64,000 bases of DNA, from NCBI GenBank assembly GCA_020073465.1, contig JAIQFC010000016.1, positions 1 to 64,000 on the forward strand, in the 5' to 3' direction. Position numbers and translations under genes: made by a program. This document shows positions 27,926 through 36,774 of the stretch, piece after piece (position 1 is the stretch's first letter; every line of letters begins with the position of its first letter). Origin of the DNA: Terriglobia bacterium (GTDB lineage Bacteria > Acidobacteriota > Terriglobia > Terriglobales > Acidobacteriaceae). The notes below the pieces were generated by a model that saw nothing but the letters and a program-made list of their open reading frames with translations, had not been told where the DNA came from and ran no database searches.

Positions 27926-28456
27926 ATGGATCAGGTATCAATCTGGTTTGAACGAAAGTTTGATTTCTCTTTCCCCGTGGAACTGCATCCGAACCTGTGC
28001 GCCCGTTTGCGCGGGACACCCGCCAGCCTGGAAGAAATCCTGCAAATTCCTCGCGACCTGCTGGTGAGAAAACAGGGAGAGAAGTGGTCGATCCAGGAGC
28101 AGGCCGGGCATTTGCTGGACCTCGAATCCTTGTGGATGGCCCGGGTTGACGATTACTCGACGGACAAGTCAGAACTCACGGCAGCTGATCTGAGTAACCG
28201 GAAGACACACGAGGCTGGTCACAACGACCGTCCCATCGCGCAGATTCTCGCAGAATTCCGAACGGCGAGGCTGGGGCTGGTGAATCGAGTGGAGAAACTC
28301 GATTCCGCTCTGTTTGCCCGCACCATGCTCCACCCGCGATTGAAGAAGCCAATGAGGTTGGTGGATCACTTGTTCTTTGCCGCGGAGCACGACGATCATC
28401 ATCTGGCCCGAATCTGGGAACTGATTCAGGAAGGTCGCGGCGCGGCCCGGCCCTGA
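27926..28456 (+). CDS. DinB-like metal-binding four-helix protein
   Basis: 176 residues from ATG 27926. It fits the DinB/YfiT superfamily. Putative metal-ligand His lie in [14 protein letters not shown] and [13 protein letters not shown]. The middle has [13 protein letters not shown]. These proteins include thiol transferases; no reaction is claimed. It is convergent with selD, with stops 3 bases apart. Confidence 0.8.
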   Translation: MDQVSIWFERKFDFSFPVELHPNLCARLRGTPASLEEILQIPRDLLVRKQGEKWSIQEQAGHLLDLESLWMARVDDYSTDKSELTAADLSNRKTHEAGHNDRPIAQILAEFRTARLGLVNRVEKLDSALFARTMLHPRLKKPMRLVDHLFFAAEHDDHHLARIWELIQEGRGAARP

Positions 28457-28459
28457 CAG

Positions 28460-29557
28460 TTACGGCGTGACTCTGATGAGGGGCTTGGTGCGGGCTACAA
28501 CCTTGCCGATCTCGACCGCAGAAACTCCGGCGGCGGCAAGCGACTGCGTGAGCTTGGCAGACTCCGCAGATGCGACGGAAATCAGCAGTCCACCTGCCGT
28601 CTGAGGATCGAACAGTAACGCCTGCACCTCGTCAGAGACCCCGGCTTCGTAGCCGACGGCGCATTCCGCAAAGTCACGGTTATTGTTGAGTCCTCCGGGA
28701 ATGTAGCCGGCGCGAATGCATTCGAGCGCCCCTTCGAGAACAGGGATTTGTCCTGCACGGAGTTCGAGCGAGACATCGGACGCGATCGCCATCTCGCGCG
28801 CGTGGCCGATCAAGCCGAAGCCGGTGACATCGGTCATCGCGCTGACTGCAAATGCCGAGCCTTGCTCGGCCGGACGGCCGGGGGCGGCCGTCCCCACACG
28901 GCCAGTGGTGATTATCTCTGCCGCCGTTTTGTTGAGCGTCGTCATCGACTGAACGGCGGCGTCAATCCACGCTTTCTCGGCTTTCCCCTTCTTGATCGCC
29001 GTGGAAATCACGCCAGTGCCAAGGGCCTTGGTGAATACCAGGGAGTCTCCCGGCTTGGCGCCACGGTTGGCGAGCACTTTCTTGGGATGAATGAGACCTG
29101 TAACGGAGTACCCGAACTTCGTCTCCTCATCCCGAATGCTGTGGCCGCCGATCACGGTGCATCCCGCCTCAACCATTTTCGAGAGCCCGCCGGCGAGGAT
29201 TTGCTCAAGGATTTTCAGGTCTGCCTTCTCCGGAAAACAGACTAGGGCGAGCGAGGTCAGCGGCTTGCCACCCATGGCGTACACATCGCTGAGCGAATTC
29301 GTGGCCGCGATCTGGCCGAAGGTGTACGGATCGTCGACGACAGGCGTGAAGAAATCCACGGTCTGCACCAGCGCCTGGTCGGGCGCGATTTGATACACTC
29401 CGGCGTCGTCGGCGTAGTCGAAGCCGACCAGAACATTGGGGTCGTGTTGCCGGGCTAATTTCCCAAGCACCGTGTCCAGCGCCGCTGGACTCAGCTTGGA
29501 CGCTCAACCCGCAGCTTTTACCGACTCCGTCAGCCGGAATGGCTTGCCATCTGACAT
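28460..29557 (-). CDS. selD: Selenide, water dikinase, selenoprotein with in-frame UGA
   Basis: Makes selenophosphate from selenide and ATP. An uninterrupted frame starts only at 29470, but homology continues upstream through a TGA (29504-29506) to ATG 29557 (MSDGKPFRLTESVKAAG-U-ASKLSPAALD), giving 365 residues with U18. The U sits where other SelD proteins carry the catalytic Cys or Sec in the GxG(C/U)xxK region. ATP-site blocks are FDYADDAGVYQI, GGKPLTSLALVCFPE and GGHSIRDEETKFGY. Before TDVTGFGLIGH lies an in-frame insert (GRVGTAAPGRPAEQG, about 28855-28905) resembling family E repeats. Sec decoding genes are not in the window. Confidence 0.93.
28855..28905. repeat. Family E repeat inside selD
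   Basis: GGACGGCCGGGGGCGGCCGTCC with flanking TCGGC and CCCACAC, matching the core of intergenic copies at 21626 and 57388. It adds residues to SelD in frame. Confidence 0.75.
29463..29506 (-). promoter_or_regulatory. Bacterial SECIS-like hairpin following the selD UGA
   Basis: On the minus strand the UGA (29506-29504) is followed after 20 bases by a 3-base GGC apical loop. The upper stem GUCCAGC/GCUGGAC is 7 bp and the lower stem CCAAGC/GCUUGG is 6 bp, separated by an internal loop. This spacing and a loop starting with G fit the known rules for bacterial SECIS elements bound by SelB. Confidence 0.8.
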
Positions 29558-29607
29558 GGCATTTATTGTACCGAGTTGTGCGTGAGCAGTTAGGTTGGCC
29601 GCGGAAC

Positions 29608-29706
29608 TTTTTCTACCACGGAGACACGGAGGCACGGAGAAATCTTTGGCTTCGATTCGGTTTGGTTATTGATTCCTCCGTGTCTCCGTGACTCCGTGGT
29701 GAAAAG
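29608..29706. repeat. Family C inverted repeat (CCACGGAG.CACGGAG), copy 1
   Basis: Left arm 29614-29642 (TACCACGGAGACACGGAGGC) and right arm 29672-29706 (CCTCCGTGTCTCCGTGACTC) are reverse complements around a spacer of about 30 bases. Lies between selD and the next gene. Confidence 0.85.
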
Positions 29707-29716
29707 GCGGGAGACG

Positions 29717-30223
29717 CTACTTCACCGTAACATCCATCACTTTTATTTCCGGATACTGCCGGTTCCACTGCGCCGAGATGCTTTCGAAGGTCAGGCGGAA
29801 GGGCTCGCTCTGCGCCGGGGCCAGCGGAGAGGTACTGAGGTCGACGGCTTCCGGGTACGGACCCTCCGTCTTCAGAGCTCGCAAAGGCAGGGTCTCGCGC
29901 TGAGCCATCTGCCCCATGTCATCCCTAAACACAACCTCGACCACGGCTTTAGTTACGGTCTTATCTCCCGTATTGGTGACGGTGCCATCGACGTAGCTTA
30001 CAGTGGCGCCCACAAAATTCTCTGCGGCACTCATTTTGATGTCGGAAATTTGCAGCTTGGCGGTGTACGCCGGAGGCGGCCCAGGGGTCCCCTTGGGCTC
30101 GGTGCGCAGCAGCAAGGCAACGATGACGGCGACAGCCATGACAATCGCGACTGCGATGGCGATAGTTCGCCGGCTGGAATCCCGCTCCTCGCTCGCCGCC
30201 GGTGGCTGGCTCAGTCCGCCCAT
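29717..30223 (-). CDS. Membrane-anchored protein with FxLYD/DUF2393-like domain
   Basis: 168 residues. A single N-terminal anchor (IAIAVAIVMAVAVIVALLL) is followed by an outside beta-sandwich with ATVSYVDGTVTNTGDKTVTK, VEVVFRDDMG and PFRLTFESISAQWNRQYPEI. The TVTNTGDKTVTKAVVEVVF pattern resembles FxLYD-type domains. Function unknown. The 3' end abuts a family C repeat. Confidence 0.7.
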   Translation of the reverse strand: MGGLSQPPAASEERDSSRRTIAIAVAIVMAVAVIVALLLRTEPKGTPGPPPAYTAKLQISDIKMSAAENFVGATVSYVDGTVTNTGDKTVTKAVVEVVFRDDMGQMAQRETLPLRALKTEGPYPEAVDLSTSPLAPAQSEPFRLTFESISAQWNRQYPEIKVMDVTVK

Positions 30224-30281
30224 GAGCGAATTGTACTATCGCGGACGACGCGCGAGTGGCGTGAGCCCGGACTGCCCGCCG

Positions 30282-31433
30282 CTACGCCCTCCGCATCAGC
30301 AGCCTGGCAGCGTTGTCGTGATACAGCCGCTTCAGAACCGAGTCCGGCAATCCGAATCCGCTCAGGCTCCAGTGATAACCGAACTGCTCGATTTCGTAGA
30401 AATGCTCATCAAGCGTTTCGAGAATTCGAAAGGTCGTGTGGTACATGGGCTTGTCGAATCCCATGTCCGTTCCGTAGACGAGACGATCCGCATGTTTCGC
30501 GTAGAATTTCGCGGCGAATCGCGGGATCGGCGCGGTCTCCGCGTACCGGGCCGAAATATCGGCGTAGAGATTGGGATTGCGCTCAAACAGTTCACCCAGG
30601 CGGGTCAGATCGTAATCCAGGTTGGCAAAGTGGCATGCCACAAACGTTGTGTGCCGATGCTTCTGCACCGTGCGTTCGAGAATGTCGATCATGCCGGGAA
30701 GCTTGACGATGTCGGGTTGATTGTCCAGCCGCCACTCATAGGCATTCATCAGGCCGTCGTTGGTCTCGTCCATGGGCTGGTACATCCAGATCGGGTCGGC
30801 GACGTGCAGGCTCAGCGGCATGCGTAACTCGGCGCACTTCTCAAATACTGGGGCAACACGGTCGTCGTCGGGATGCAGGCCCACCGTCTTCTGCTCACCG
30901 GAGGCCAGGCCCTTGCCCTTGTCGTGAATCTCCCCGACTCCGACGGCGCCGGTGGCGTGGCAGCGTTCGAGCTCCTTGACCGCCGACGCCGGAAACCGAG
31001 GCTTGTCATAGTCCGTGAACTGCAGGCCGCACCACATCTCGAAGCGCTCGGGATATTTCGCGTACTTCCGGAAAATCTCGTCGAACTCCGCACCCGTCCT
31101 CATGGTCAGAATGACGGTCTTCTGCACGCCTACCTCGTCCATGTTCCGGACCCACTCGGCAATCTGCTCGGGCGTCTCCGCGTAAGGATGAGAGTGCATA
31201 TCAATGATGGGAAATTTGGCCTTGGTGATTTCCGTTACCGGAACCTTGTGCAAGGATTTTGGGCGATAGTCCTTGAGAAGGATCGTCGCCGGGGACTTCT
31301 CACCTGGCGTTTTCGCATCGGTCGCCTGCGGGTGCGCGGCCATCTGCGACGCGTAACCGAGAGTGGAAGCAGAGGGAACTACGGCTGCGACTCCGGCGGC
31401 AGCCGCGGCGTTGAGGAAAGATCTGCGATTCAT
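30282..31433 (-). CDS. Amidohydrolase-family protein with Tat-type signal
   Basis: 383 residues from Met 31433 (MNRRSFLNAAAAAGVAAVV), a twin-Arg-like signal; the frame begins 15 bases earlier. Metal-binding features of the amidohydrolase-2 TIM barrel are IIDMHSHPYAETP, SLHVADPIWMY, TTFVACHFANLDYDL and VYGTDMGFDKPMYH. Substrate unknown; such enzymes include decarboxylases and lactonases. Predicted to be periplasmic. It ends about 60 bases before the membrane-anchored gene. Confidence 0.88.
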   Translation of the reverse strand: MNRRSFLNAAAAAGVAAVVPSASTLGYASQMAAHPQATDAKTPGEKSPATILLKDYRPKSLHKVPVTEITKAKFPIIDMHSHPYAETPEQIAEWVRNMDEVGVQKTVILTMRTGAEFDEIFRKYAKYPERFEMWCGLQFTDYDKPRFPASAVKELERCHATGAVGVGEIHDKGKGLASGEQKTVGLHPDDDRVAPVFEKCAELRMPLSLHVADPIWMYQPMDETNDGLMNAYEWRLDNQPDIVKLPGMIDILERTVQKHRHTTFVACHFANLDYDLTRLGELFERNPNLYADISARYAETAPIPRFAAKFYAKHADRLVYGTDMGFDKPMYHTTFRILETLDEHFYEIEQFGYHWSLSGFGLPDSVLKRLYHDNAARLLMRRA

Positions 31434-31498
31434 GGGGCCTCCAGGCAAGCGCCTGTATTGTCGGCGGAAGCGGAAGTGGATTGCAACCGTCCGGCAGA

Positions 31499-31864
31499 TT
31501 ATGGGGCGGTCTTGAAGAAGGCAATCACGAAGAGAATCCCGAGCAGAAGGTCCACGCCAGCAAACGTCAGATCACTGGCGTGCAGCCGATTTTGCAGGTA
31601 GAGCACGATCAGAGAAACTCCGTACCCGAACTTTTCGAGAATCGAGGGAATAATCATCAGCCGGAAGCGGACAGGGTCCCGCGCGATTACCAGGAATGCC
31701 ACCTGCCACGCCAGTCCCACGCTGACGAACCCGTAGTAGAAACCGGGATGCGTGATCGCGGGCGGATCCTGGCGGCCGATCATGTCGAAGATGAAGTACA
31801 AGGGAGTCAGGACCAGTACGCCCCAGATACCGGCAATCCAGAAGACGACTTTTGCGAATTTCAT
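31499..31864 (-). CDS. Four-helix membrane protein of unknown function
   Basis: 121 residues from ATG 31864. About four membrane segments (VVFWIAGIWGVLVLTPLYFI, GFVSVGLAWQVAFLVI, YGVSLIVLYLQNRL and LLLGILFVIAFF). No catalytic motif is seen. It lies 65 bases upstream of the amidohydrolase on the same strand, possibly cotranscribed. Confidence 0.7.
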   Translation of the reverse strand: MKFAKVVFWIAGIWGVLVLTPLYFIFDMIGRQDPPAITHPGFYYGFVSVGLAWQVAFLVIARDPVRFRLMIIPSILEKFGYGVSLIVLYLQNRLHASDLTFAGVDLLLGILFVIAFFKTAP

Positions 31865-31937
31865 TGGTTGTCATCCGCTGCCGGCGGCGGCCAACAGACA
31901 CCCCGCAGGCCTTGAGCTCTCAAATCAAAAACAAACC

Positions 31938-32036
31938 GTGGAGCGGCGGACGCCCTCGTCCGCCGGGGTAGCGGCACGGTCCTCCCTTGTAGCTCCGTAG
32001 CAATGGCTCCCCGGACGAGGGCGTCCGGGGCTACAT
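31938..32036. repeat. Dispersed repeat with CGGACGCCCTCGTCCG arms
   Basis: GCGGACGCCCTCGTCCGCCG and CCGGACGAGGGCGTCCGGGG arms are inverted around a spacer of about 60 bases, between the membrane gene and pmbA. Unlike the other families, its arms are themselves palindromic. Confidence 0.7.
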
Positions 32037-32046
32037 TCTCCTGCTC

Positions 32047-33435
32047 CTACTCGCCGCCGACCGTCAACCCGTCGATGCGGATGGTGGGGGCCGCGACGGA
32101 GCCGCGGAATTCCAGGTCGTTGGCGATCTCGGAAATATTGAAGAAAAGCTCCTTCAAATTGCCCGCCACGGTGATCTCTTCTACCGGGTAAGCGAGTTCT
32201 CCGCCAGAGATCCAGAGGCCGGAAGCGCCCCGCGAGTAATCCCCAGTGACGAGATTCACGCCCTGGCCGAGAAACTCGGTGACGTAAAGACCTTCCTTGA
32301 TGCCGGAGATCAACTCTTTTGGCGTCTTCGAGCCGGGTTGCAGAAAGTAGTTGCCGGGCCCGATGCCGGGCATTCCCGCCAGGCCACGAGACGCGTTCGC
32401 GGTAGTCTGCAGCCCCAGCTTTTTGGCCGTGTAAGTGTTCAGCAGATACGACTTCAGCACGCCGCTTTCGATCACTACCGTGCGGCGTGTCGGCACACCT
32501 TCTCCATCGAACGGGCTGGTGCCGAAGCCCCCGGGCATGGTGCCATCATCGATGACGTTGACATTCTCGCCCGCAATCTTCTGTCCCAGCTTGCCCGCGA
32601 GAAATGACGCGCCCCGGTAGACCGAATCTCCGTTCACTCCTTCAAAAATATGCTCAAGGATCGAGGTGGCCACCATGGGATCGAAAACGACCGGAACATG
32701 TGCCGTCTTCGCCTTGCGCGCGCCCAAACGGCGCAACGTGCGTTCTGCTGCGATTCTGCCCACTTCCTCCGGTGGATCGAGCTTCTTCAACGTGCGCGCG
32801 ACCGAGTACCAGTAATCGCGCTGCATGGCGCCATCTTCCGTTTGCGCGATGGGAACGGCCGCCACAGAGCAGTAGGATCGCCGGTATTCGCCGACGAATC
32901 CATGAGAGTTGGCCAGCACTTTGTGGCCGGTGGCGGCGTCGAACGAGCCGCCTTCGGAGTTCTTGATGCGCGGGTCAAAATCGAGCGCGGCTTTCTCGGC
33001 GCGGCGGGCGTAATCGATACGATCGGGACCGGGCAGCGAATAGACGTCTTCGTGGTAAAGGGCGAGATCGCCGGAAAGCGAACCCAGCTGCGAGGCCTCG
33101 GGAATGCCGCCAAACGGGTCTTCCGACGTGATCTTCGCCAGTGCCAGCGCGGAACTCACCATGCGGTCGAGGCCTTCGCGGGAGAAGTCGCTGGAGTAGG
33201 TACTGGCGGCACGCTGACCATAGAAGACTCGTACGCCGATAGACTTCGCTCCCGACTCCTTCAGAGTCTCAACTTGGCCGAGGCGAACGAGAGTAGAGAA
33301 TTCATCGCCTTCCCGGACCACGCATTCCGCCGTGGTTGCGCCCCCGTTCATGGCGCGGCGGACAATGTCCTGCGCGATCTCGCGGAGGTCAGTTTCCAGT
33401 TTCGGGTTTCCAGTTTCCAGTTGGGTCGAAGGCAT
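32047..33435 (-). CDS. pmbA: Metalloprotease-complex subunit PmbA (TldE)
   Basis: 462 residues. In other bacteria PmbA/TldE forms a heterodimeric protease with TldD that matures or degrades peptides. Family blocks are SIGVRVFYGQRAASTYSSDF, VVFDPMVATSILEHIFEGVNGD, GTSPFDGEGVPTRRTVVIE, LLNTYTAKKLG and GPGNYFLQPGSKTPKEL. It lacks the TldD zinc motif, as expected. Its first residues (MPSTQLETGNPKLETD) are encoded by a repeat (CAGTTTCCAG tandem, 33390-33424), so this N-terminus is probably recent. tldD lies just upstream on the same strand. Confidence 0.92.
   Translation of the reverse strand: MPSTQLETGNPKLETDLREIAQDIVRRAMNGGATTAECVVREGDEFSTLVRLGQVETLKESGAKSIGVRVFYGQRAASTYSSDFSREGLDRMVSSALALAKITSEDPFGGIPEASQLGSLSGDLALYHEDVYSLPGPDRIDYARRAEKAALDFDPRIKNSEGGSFDAATGHKVLANSHGFVGEYRRSYCSVAAVPIAQTEDGAMQRDYWYSVARTLKKLDPPEEVGRIAAERTLRRLGARKAKTAHVPVVFDPMVATSILEHIFEGVNGDSVYRGASFLAGKLGQKIAGENVNVIDDGTMPGGFGTSPFDGEGVPTRRTVVIESGVLKSYLLNTYTAKKLGLQTTANASRGLAGMPGIGPGNYFLQPGSKTPKELISGIKEGLYVTEFLGQGVNLVTGDYSRGASGLWISGGELAYPVEEITVAGNLKELFFNISEIANDLEFRGSVAAPTIRIDGLTVGGE
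33390..33424. repeat. Tandem GTTTCCAGTTTC repeat at the 5' end of pmbA
   Basis: CAGTTTCCAG motif occurs three times with a TCGGGTTTC variant. It codes the N-terminal LETGNPKLETD of PmbA. Confidence 0.6.
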
Positions 33436-33448
33436 AAGAGAAATTCTT

Positions 33449-33541
33449 TACCACGGAGTCACAGAGACACGGAGAAAATCAAAGACGGGCAAAATCAAGT
33501 TTAAGAACTTCTCTGTGACTCCGTGTCTCCGTGGTGAAAAG
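33449..33541. repeat. Family C inverted repeat, copy 2 (pmbA-tldD gap)
   Basis: Left arm 33449-33478 (TACCACGGAGTCACAGAGAC) and right arm 33508-33541 (TCTGTGACTCCGTGTCTCCG) are reverse complements. Same unit as 29608-29706. Confidence 0.85.
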
Positions 33542-33543
33542 CC

Positions 33544-34995
33544 TTACTGCATGAAGCCGCCAACATCCTTCTTGGCGGTACCGCCGACAGTGAGCCGATC
33601 CACCTTGATGGTCGGAATACCAACGCCAACGGGAACGGCCTGCCCATCCTTGCCGCAGGTGCCGACGCCTTCATCCAGCCTCAGATCATTGCCAACCATG
33701 GATACTCGCGTCAGCACGTCAGGACCGTTGCCGATCAACGTTGCCCCTTTGATCGGGGCGGTGATCTGGCCGTCTTCGATCATGTAGGCCTCAGAAGCCG
33801 AGAAAACGAACTTGCCATTGGTGATATCGACTTGGCCGCCGCCGAAGTTCACCGCATACACACCGCGCTTCACGGAACGAATAATGTCTTCGGGATTGTC
33901 CTGCCCCGCCAGCATATAGGTGTTGGTCATGCGCGGCATGGGGATGTGCTCGTAACTCTCGCGGCGTCCGTTGCCGGTATCGGCAATACCCATCAGCCGC
34001 GCAGAAAGCTTGTCACTCAGATAACCCTTCAAGATGCCCTTCTCGATGAGCACGGTTTCCTGCGTCGGCTCGCCTTCGTCGTCCACATTGAGCGAGCCCC
34101 GCCGCCAGGGCATAGTGCCGTTGTCGACGACCGTGCACTTCTCGCTGGCCACCCGTTTGCCGATCAAGCCAGCGAATGCGGATGTCTTCTTCCGGTTGAA
34201 GTCTGCTTCCAGGCCGTGGCCCACGGCCTCATGCAACAGGACTCCCGGCCATCCCGGCCCCAGGACAACTTCCATTTCGCCAGCCGGGGCCTCGCGCGCA
34301 TCGAGTTGCAGAATGGCCTGTCTGGCCGACTCCCTGGCAAAGAACTCGGGGTTTTTGTCTCCAAAGAAGAAATCTAAAGCGACGCGTCCGCCACCGCCGG
34401 ATGTGCCGCGCGCCGAGTTTCCCTCGGTCTTTGCAATGCACGAAACGTTCATCCGGGCCAGCGGCTGAGAGTCCTCGGCAAACGTACCGTCGGAGCCAAC
34501 CACCAGAATGTTGCGCAGTTCATCAGCATAGCTGGCACGAACTTCCTTGATGCGCGGATCGTACCCGCGGGCGGCCTTGTCGGCGCGCATGACCAGCTCG
34601 ACCTTGGCCGTGATTTCCGCGTCAACCGAAGGCAGGGTCACCGGATACAGGCTGCGGGCGGCGGTCTTCTGGAAGCCTGCGACCGGGGTCTTCGCCGGAG
34701 CACTCGCAATCAACGCCGCGGTGCGGGCGGCATGCAGAATGCGATCCGCGGAAAGATCGTCGGTGTAGGCATATCCGGTGCGCTCGCCCGAGACCACGCG
34801 GACTCCGCAGCCGGCAGAAATACCCTGCGAGGCCGACTTGACCATGGATTCATCGACCATGAGCGTAGTGGAGGAAAGGTACTCAAAATAAAGGTCGGCA
34901 TAGTCGCCGCCAGCCGATAGAGCCGCCCCCAGGTAGCGCTCCAGATCGCGCTCAGTCAGGCCGTAGTGATCGAAGAAGAAACGTTGTTTGTCCAC
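33544..34995 (-). CDS. tldD: Zinc metalloprotease TldD
   Basis: About 483 residues from GTG 34995 (VDKQRFFFDHYGLTERDL); the open frame extends to 35100 but that part lacks family similarity. The catalytic HExxxH motif is HEAVGHGLEAD. Other blocks are DYADLYFEYLSSTTLMVDE, GCGVRVVSGERTGYAYTDD, VVDNGTMPWRRGSLNVDDEG and GGGQVDITNGKFVFSASEAY. It pairs with PmbA downstream. The pair is associated with peptide maturation in other bacteria; no peptide substrate gene is recognisable nearby. Confidence 0.93.
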   Translation of the reverse strand: MDKQRFFFDHYGLTERDLERYLGAALSAGGDYADLYFEYLSSTTLMVDESMVKSASQGISAGCGVRVVSGERTGYAYTDDLSADRILHAARTAALIASAPAKTPVAGFQKTAARSLYPVTLPSVDAEITAKVELVMRADKAARGYDPRIKEVRASYADELRNILVVGSDGTFAEDSQPLARMNVSCIAKTEGNSARGTSGGGGRVALDFFFGDKNPEFFARESARQAILQLDAREAPAGEMEVVLGPGWPGVLLHEAVGHGLEADFNRKKTSAFAGLIGKRVASEKCTVVDNGTMPWRRGSLNVDDEGEPTQETVLIEKGILKGYLSDKLSARLMGIADTGNGRRESYEHIPMPRMTNTYMLAGQDNPEDIIRSVKRGVYAVNFGGGQVDITNGKFVFSASEAYMIEDGQITAPIKGATLIGNGPDVLTRVSMVGNDLRLDEGVGTCGKDGQAVPVGVGIPTIKVDRLTVGGTAKKDVGGFMQ

Positions 34996-35143
34996 GTGAT
35001 TTAGATGCCCGTGAGTGTAGGTACGACTCGAAGGCAAATCCCTTCCATTATCCCATACGAAGCTCGGGCGACAACGATCGAGGGCATCTCTCATCCACAT
35101 GCCTGAATGTGGCTCTGGTCATTCGTCACAGACATGGAGTTTC

Positions 35144-36772
35144 ATGAAGTCACACAATGCCAGCATGACGCCCGACGCGCTTACTCGTACCGTGCAGGAG
35201 TTTCTGAACGAGGCTGCCGGGGCCGTGGTCCTTGAGGATGGTGCGGTCGTCTTCGATCTGGGCAGGGCGAAGTATGCGATTTCCGGGGAGTACAACAAGT
35301 GCCTGCTGCACCTGTGGTCTGCGGAGCGGAACACAGTACGCCGGGTGCTCGATGCGGAGGTGAAAAATGGGACGCTGCGACTGGCTGTACAGCGGCTAGG
35401 CCAGTCGCGTCCCACCAAATTGGAAATCTGCCGGGAACGCGACCGGCGTTCTCCGTCGGCCAGGAAAGCGTGCCGGGCGGCCTATGAGCACAAACTGAGG
35501 CGAGCCTTGGAGCGGCATTTTCCCGGATTCACAATCTCCCGGTTGACTACTGGAGTTGACCTCGAGAAATCGTTTGGACCGATCTATGCGCGAGGGCTGC
35601 TGCGGCAAGGACAGTCGGCCTTCGCGGTTCTGGGTGTGAACGCACAGGAGACGCAGGCGTCGATCGATGCCGCACTGACCTTCGGCATCCTGTGGCTGAA
35701 CGTGTGCAGACAATCTCACGCTGGAAAGCACCTGGTCGAGGGACTGAAACTCTTCGCACCCCATGGCACTTCGACAGTCGTCCGCGAGCGCATGGCGAAC
35801 CTCAACCAGGCTGCAGCCAAATGGAATCTGTATGAACTCGATGAGCGCCACGACGCTCTCACCGAGATCGATTGTGCCGATCGGGGAAATATAGCGACTC
35901 GGCTGGTGCATTCCGTAGACGAAAATGCCGCCCGAGAGCGGTTTGCAGAATCGATCGCCAGGATCGCGAGGACTCTCCCGAACTGCGAAGTCGTCGTACT
36001 CTCGGCGGCGGAGATCGCATTCCGCTGGCGTGGATTGGAATTCGCCCGTACACGCCTGGGCGCAGAGCCGGGGTCGTTTCGCAGTATCCAGGAAATCGTG
36101 TTCGGCGTGGGCGCCGAGGAGCGCGTTCTGAACGCGAGAAACGAATCCACATTTCAGGGATTGCTGGCCGCGCTGCGCGATGCCCGCCACCCGTACGGAC
36201 CGCGGCAGCATCCCTTGTGGCGAATGCATCCCGAGCGTTGGCTGGAGTCTCTGGTGGTGGGCGATGTGAGTGTCGTCGACGAGCGCCTGGACTCGTCACG
36301 CGTGTACTCGCAGGTGCCGGCATTTTCAGCATCCGACCGCGCCATGCTCGATGTACTCACTGCCACCCGCGACGGCCGCCTGGCCGTGGTGGAACTCAAG
36401 GCAGATGAAGACATCCATTTGCCGCTGCAAGGGCTGGACTACTGGTCACGAGTAGAGTGGCACAATGCGCGCCGCGAGTTTCCGCGCTTTGGATATTTTG
36501 GCGGCCAGGAATTGTCCGCTGAGAAGCCGCTGCTAGTTCTGGTGGCGCCGGCGTTGCACGTGCATCCCGCTACTGACGTGCTGCTGCGCTTCATTTCGCC
36601 GGATATCGAGTGGGAGTTCGTGGGGATTGACGAGCGGTGGAGAGAGGGAGTGCGCGTGATCTTTCGTAAGCGGCCGGAGGCTCGGACTCACCACGGAGGC
36701 ACTCTTCGGCTGAGCTCAGGGCAGGCTCCGAAACGGAGGAATCACGATCTGCAATTGCCCATAACTAATTGA
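35144..36772 (+). CDS. Orphan protein with C-terminal RecB-like PD-(D/E)xK nuclease motif
   Basis: 542 residues from ATG 35144 with GGAG at 35135-35138. The N-terminal half (VVFDLGRAKYAISGEYNKCL, WLNVCRQSHAGKHLVEGL) is not recognised. The C-terminal third has MLDVL, then RLAVVELKADEDIHLP and LQGLDYWSRV. This D...ExK followed by QxxxY matches the RecB-nuclease core. The last 30 or so residues (HHGGTLRLSSGQAPKRRN) are encoded by dispersed repeat DNA. It is divergent from tldD. A nuclease role in repair or defence is inferred, not shown. Confidence 0.75.
   Translation: MKSHNASMTPDALTRTVQEFLNEAAGAVVLEDGAVVFDLGRAKYAISGEYNKCLLHLWSAERNTVRRVLDAEVKNGTLRLAVQRLGQSRPTKLEICRERDRRSPSARKACRAAYEHKLRRALERHFPGFTISRLTTGVDLEKSFGPIYARGLLRQGQSAFAVLGVNAQETQASIDAALTFGILWLNVCRQSHAGKHLVEGLKLFAPHGTSTVVRERMANLNQAAAKWNLYELDERHDALTEIDCADRGNIATRLVHSVDENAARERFAESIARIARTLPNCEVVVLSAAEIAFRWRGLEFARTRLGAEPGSFRSIQEIVFGVGAEERVLNARNESTFQGLLAALRDARHPYGPRQHPLWRMHPERWLESLVVGDVSVVDERLDSSRVYSQVPAFSASDRAMLDVLTATRDGRLAVVELKADEDIHLPLQGLDYWSRVEWHNARREFPRFGYFGGQELSAEKPLLVLVAPALHVHPATDVLLRFISPDIEWEFVGIDERWREGVRVIFRKRPEARTHHGGTLRLSSGQAPKRRNHDLQLPITN
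36688..36745. repeat. Repeat DNA at the 3' end of the nuclease-like gene
   Basis: CTCACCACGGAGGCAC (family C arm) followed by GAGCTCAGGGCAGGCTC, the reverse of the CCTGCCCTGAGC block of family D. It is translated in frame as the tail of the gene. Confidence 0.6.
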
Positions 36773-36774
36773 GT

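Noticed and set aside
29608-29706. Insertion sequence suggested by long inverted repeats
   Set aside because: No transposase frame between or near the arms; spacer is only about 30 bases. Treated as a dispersed repeat.
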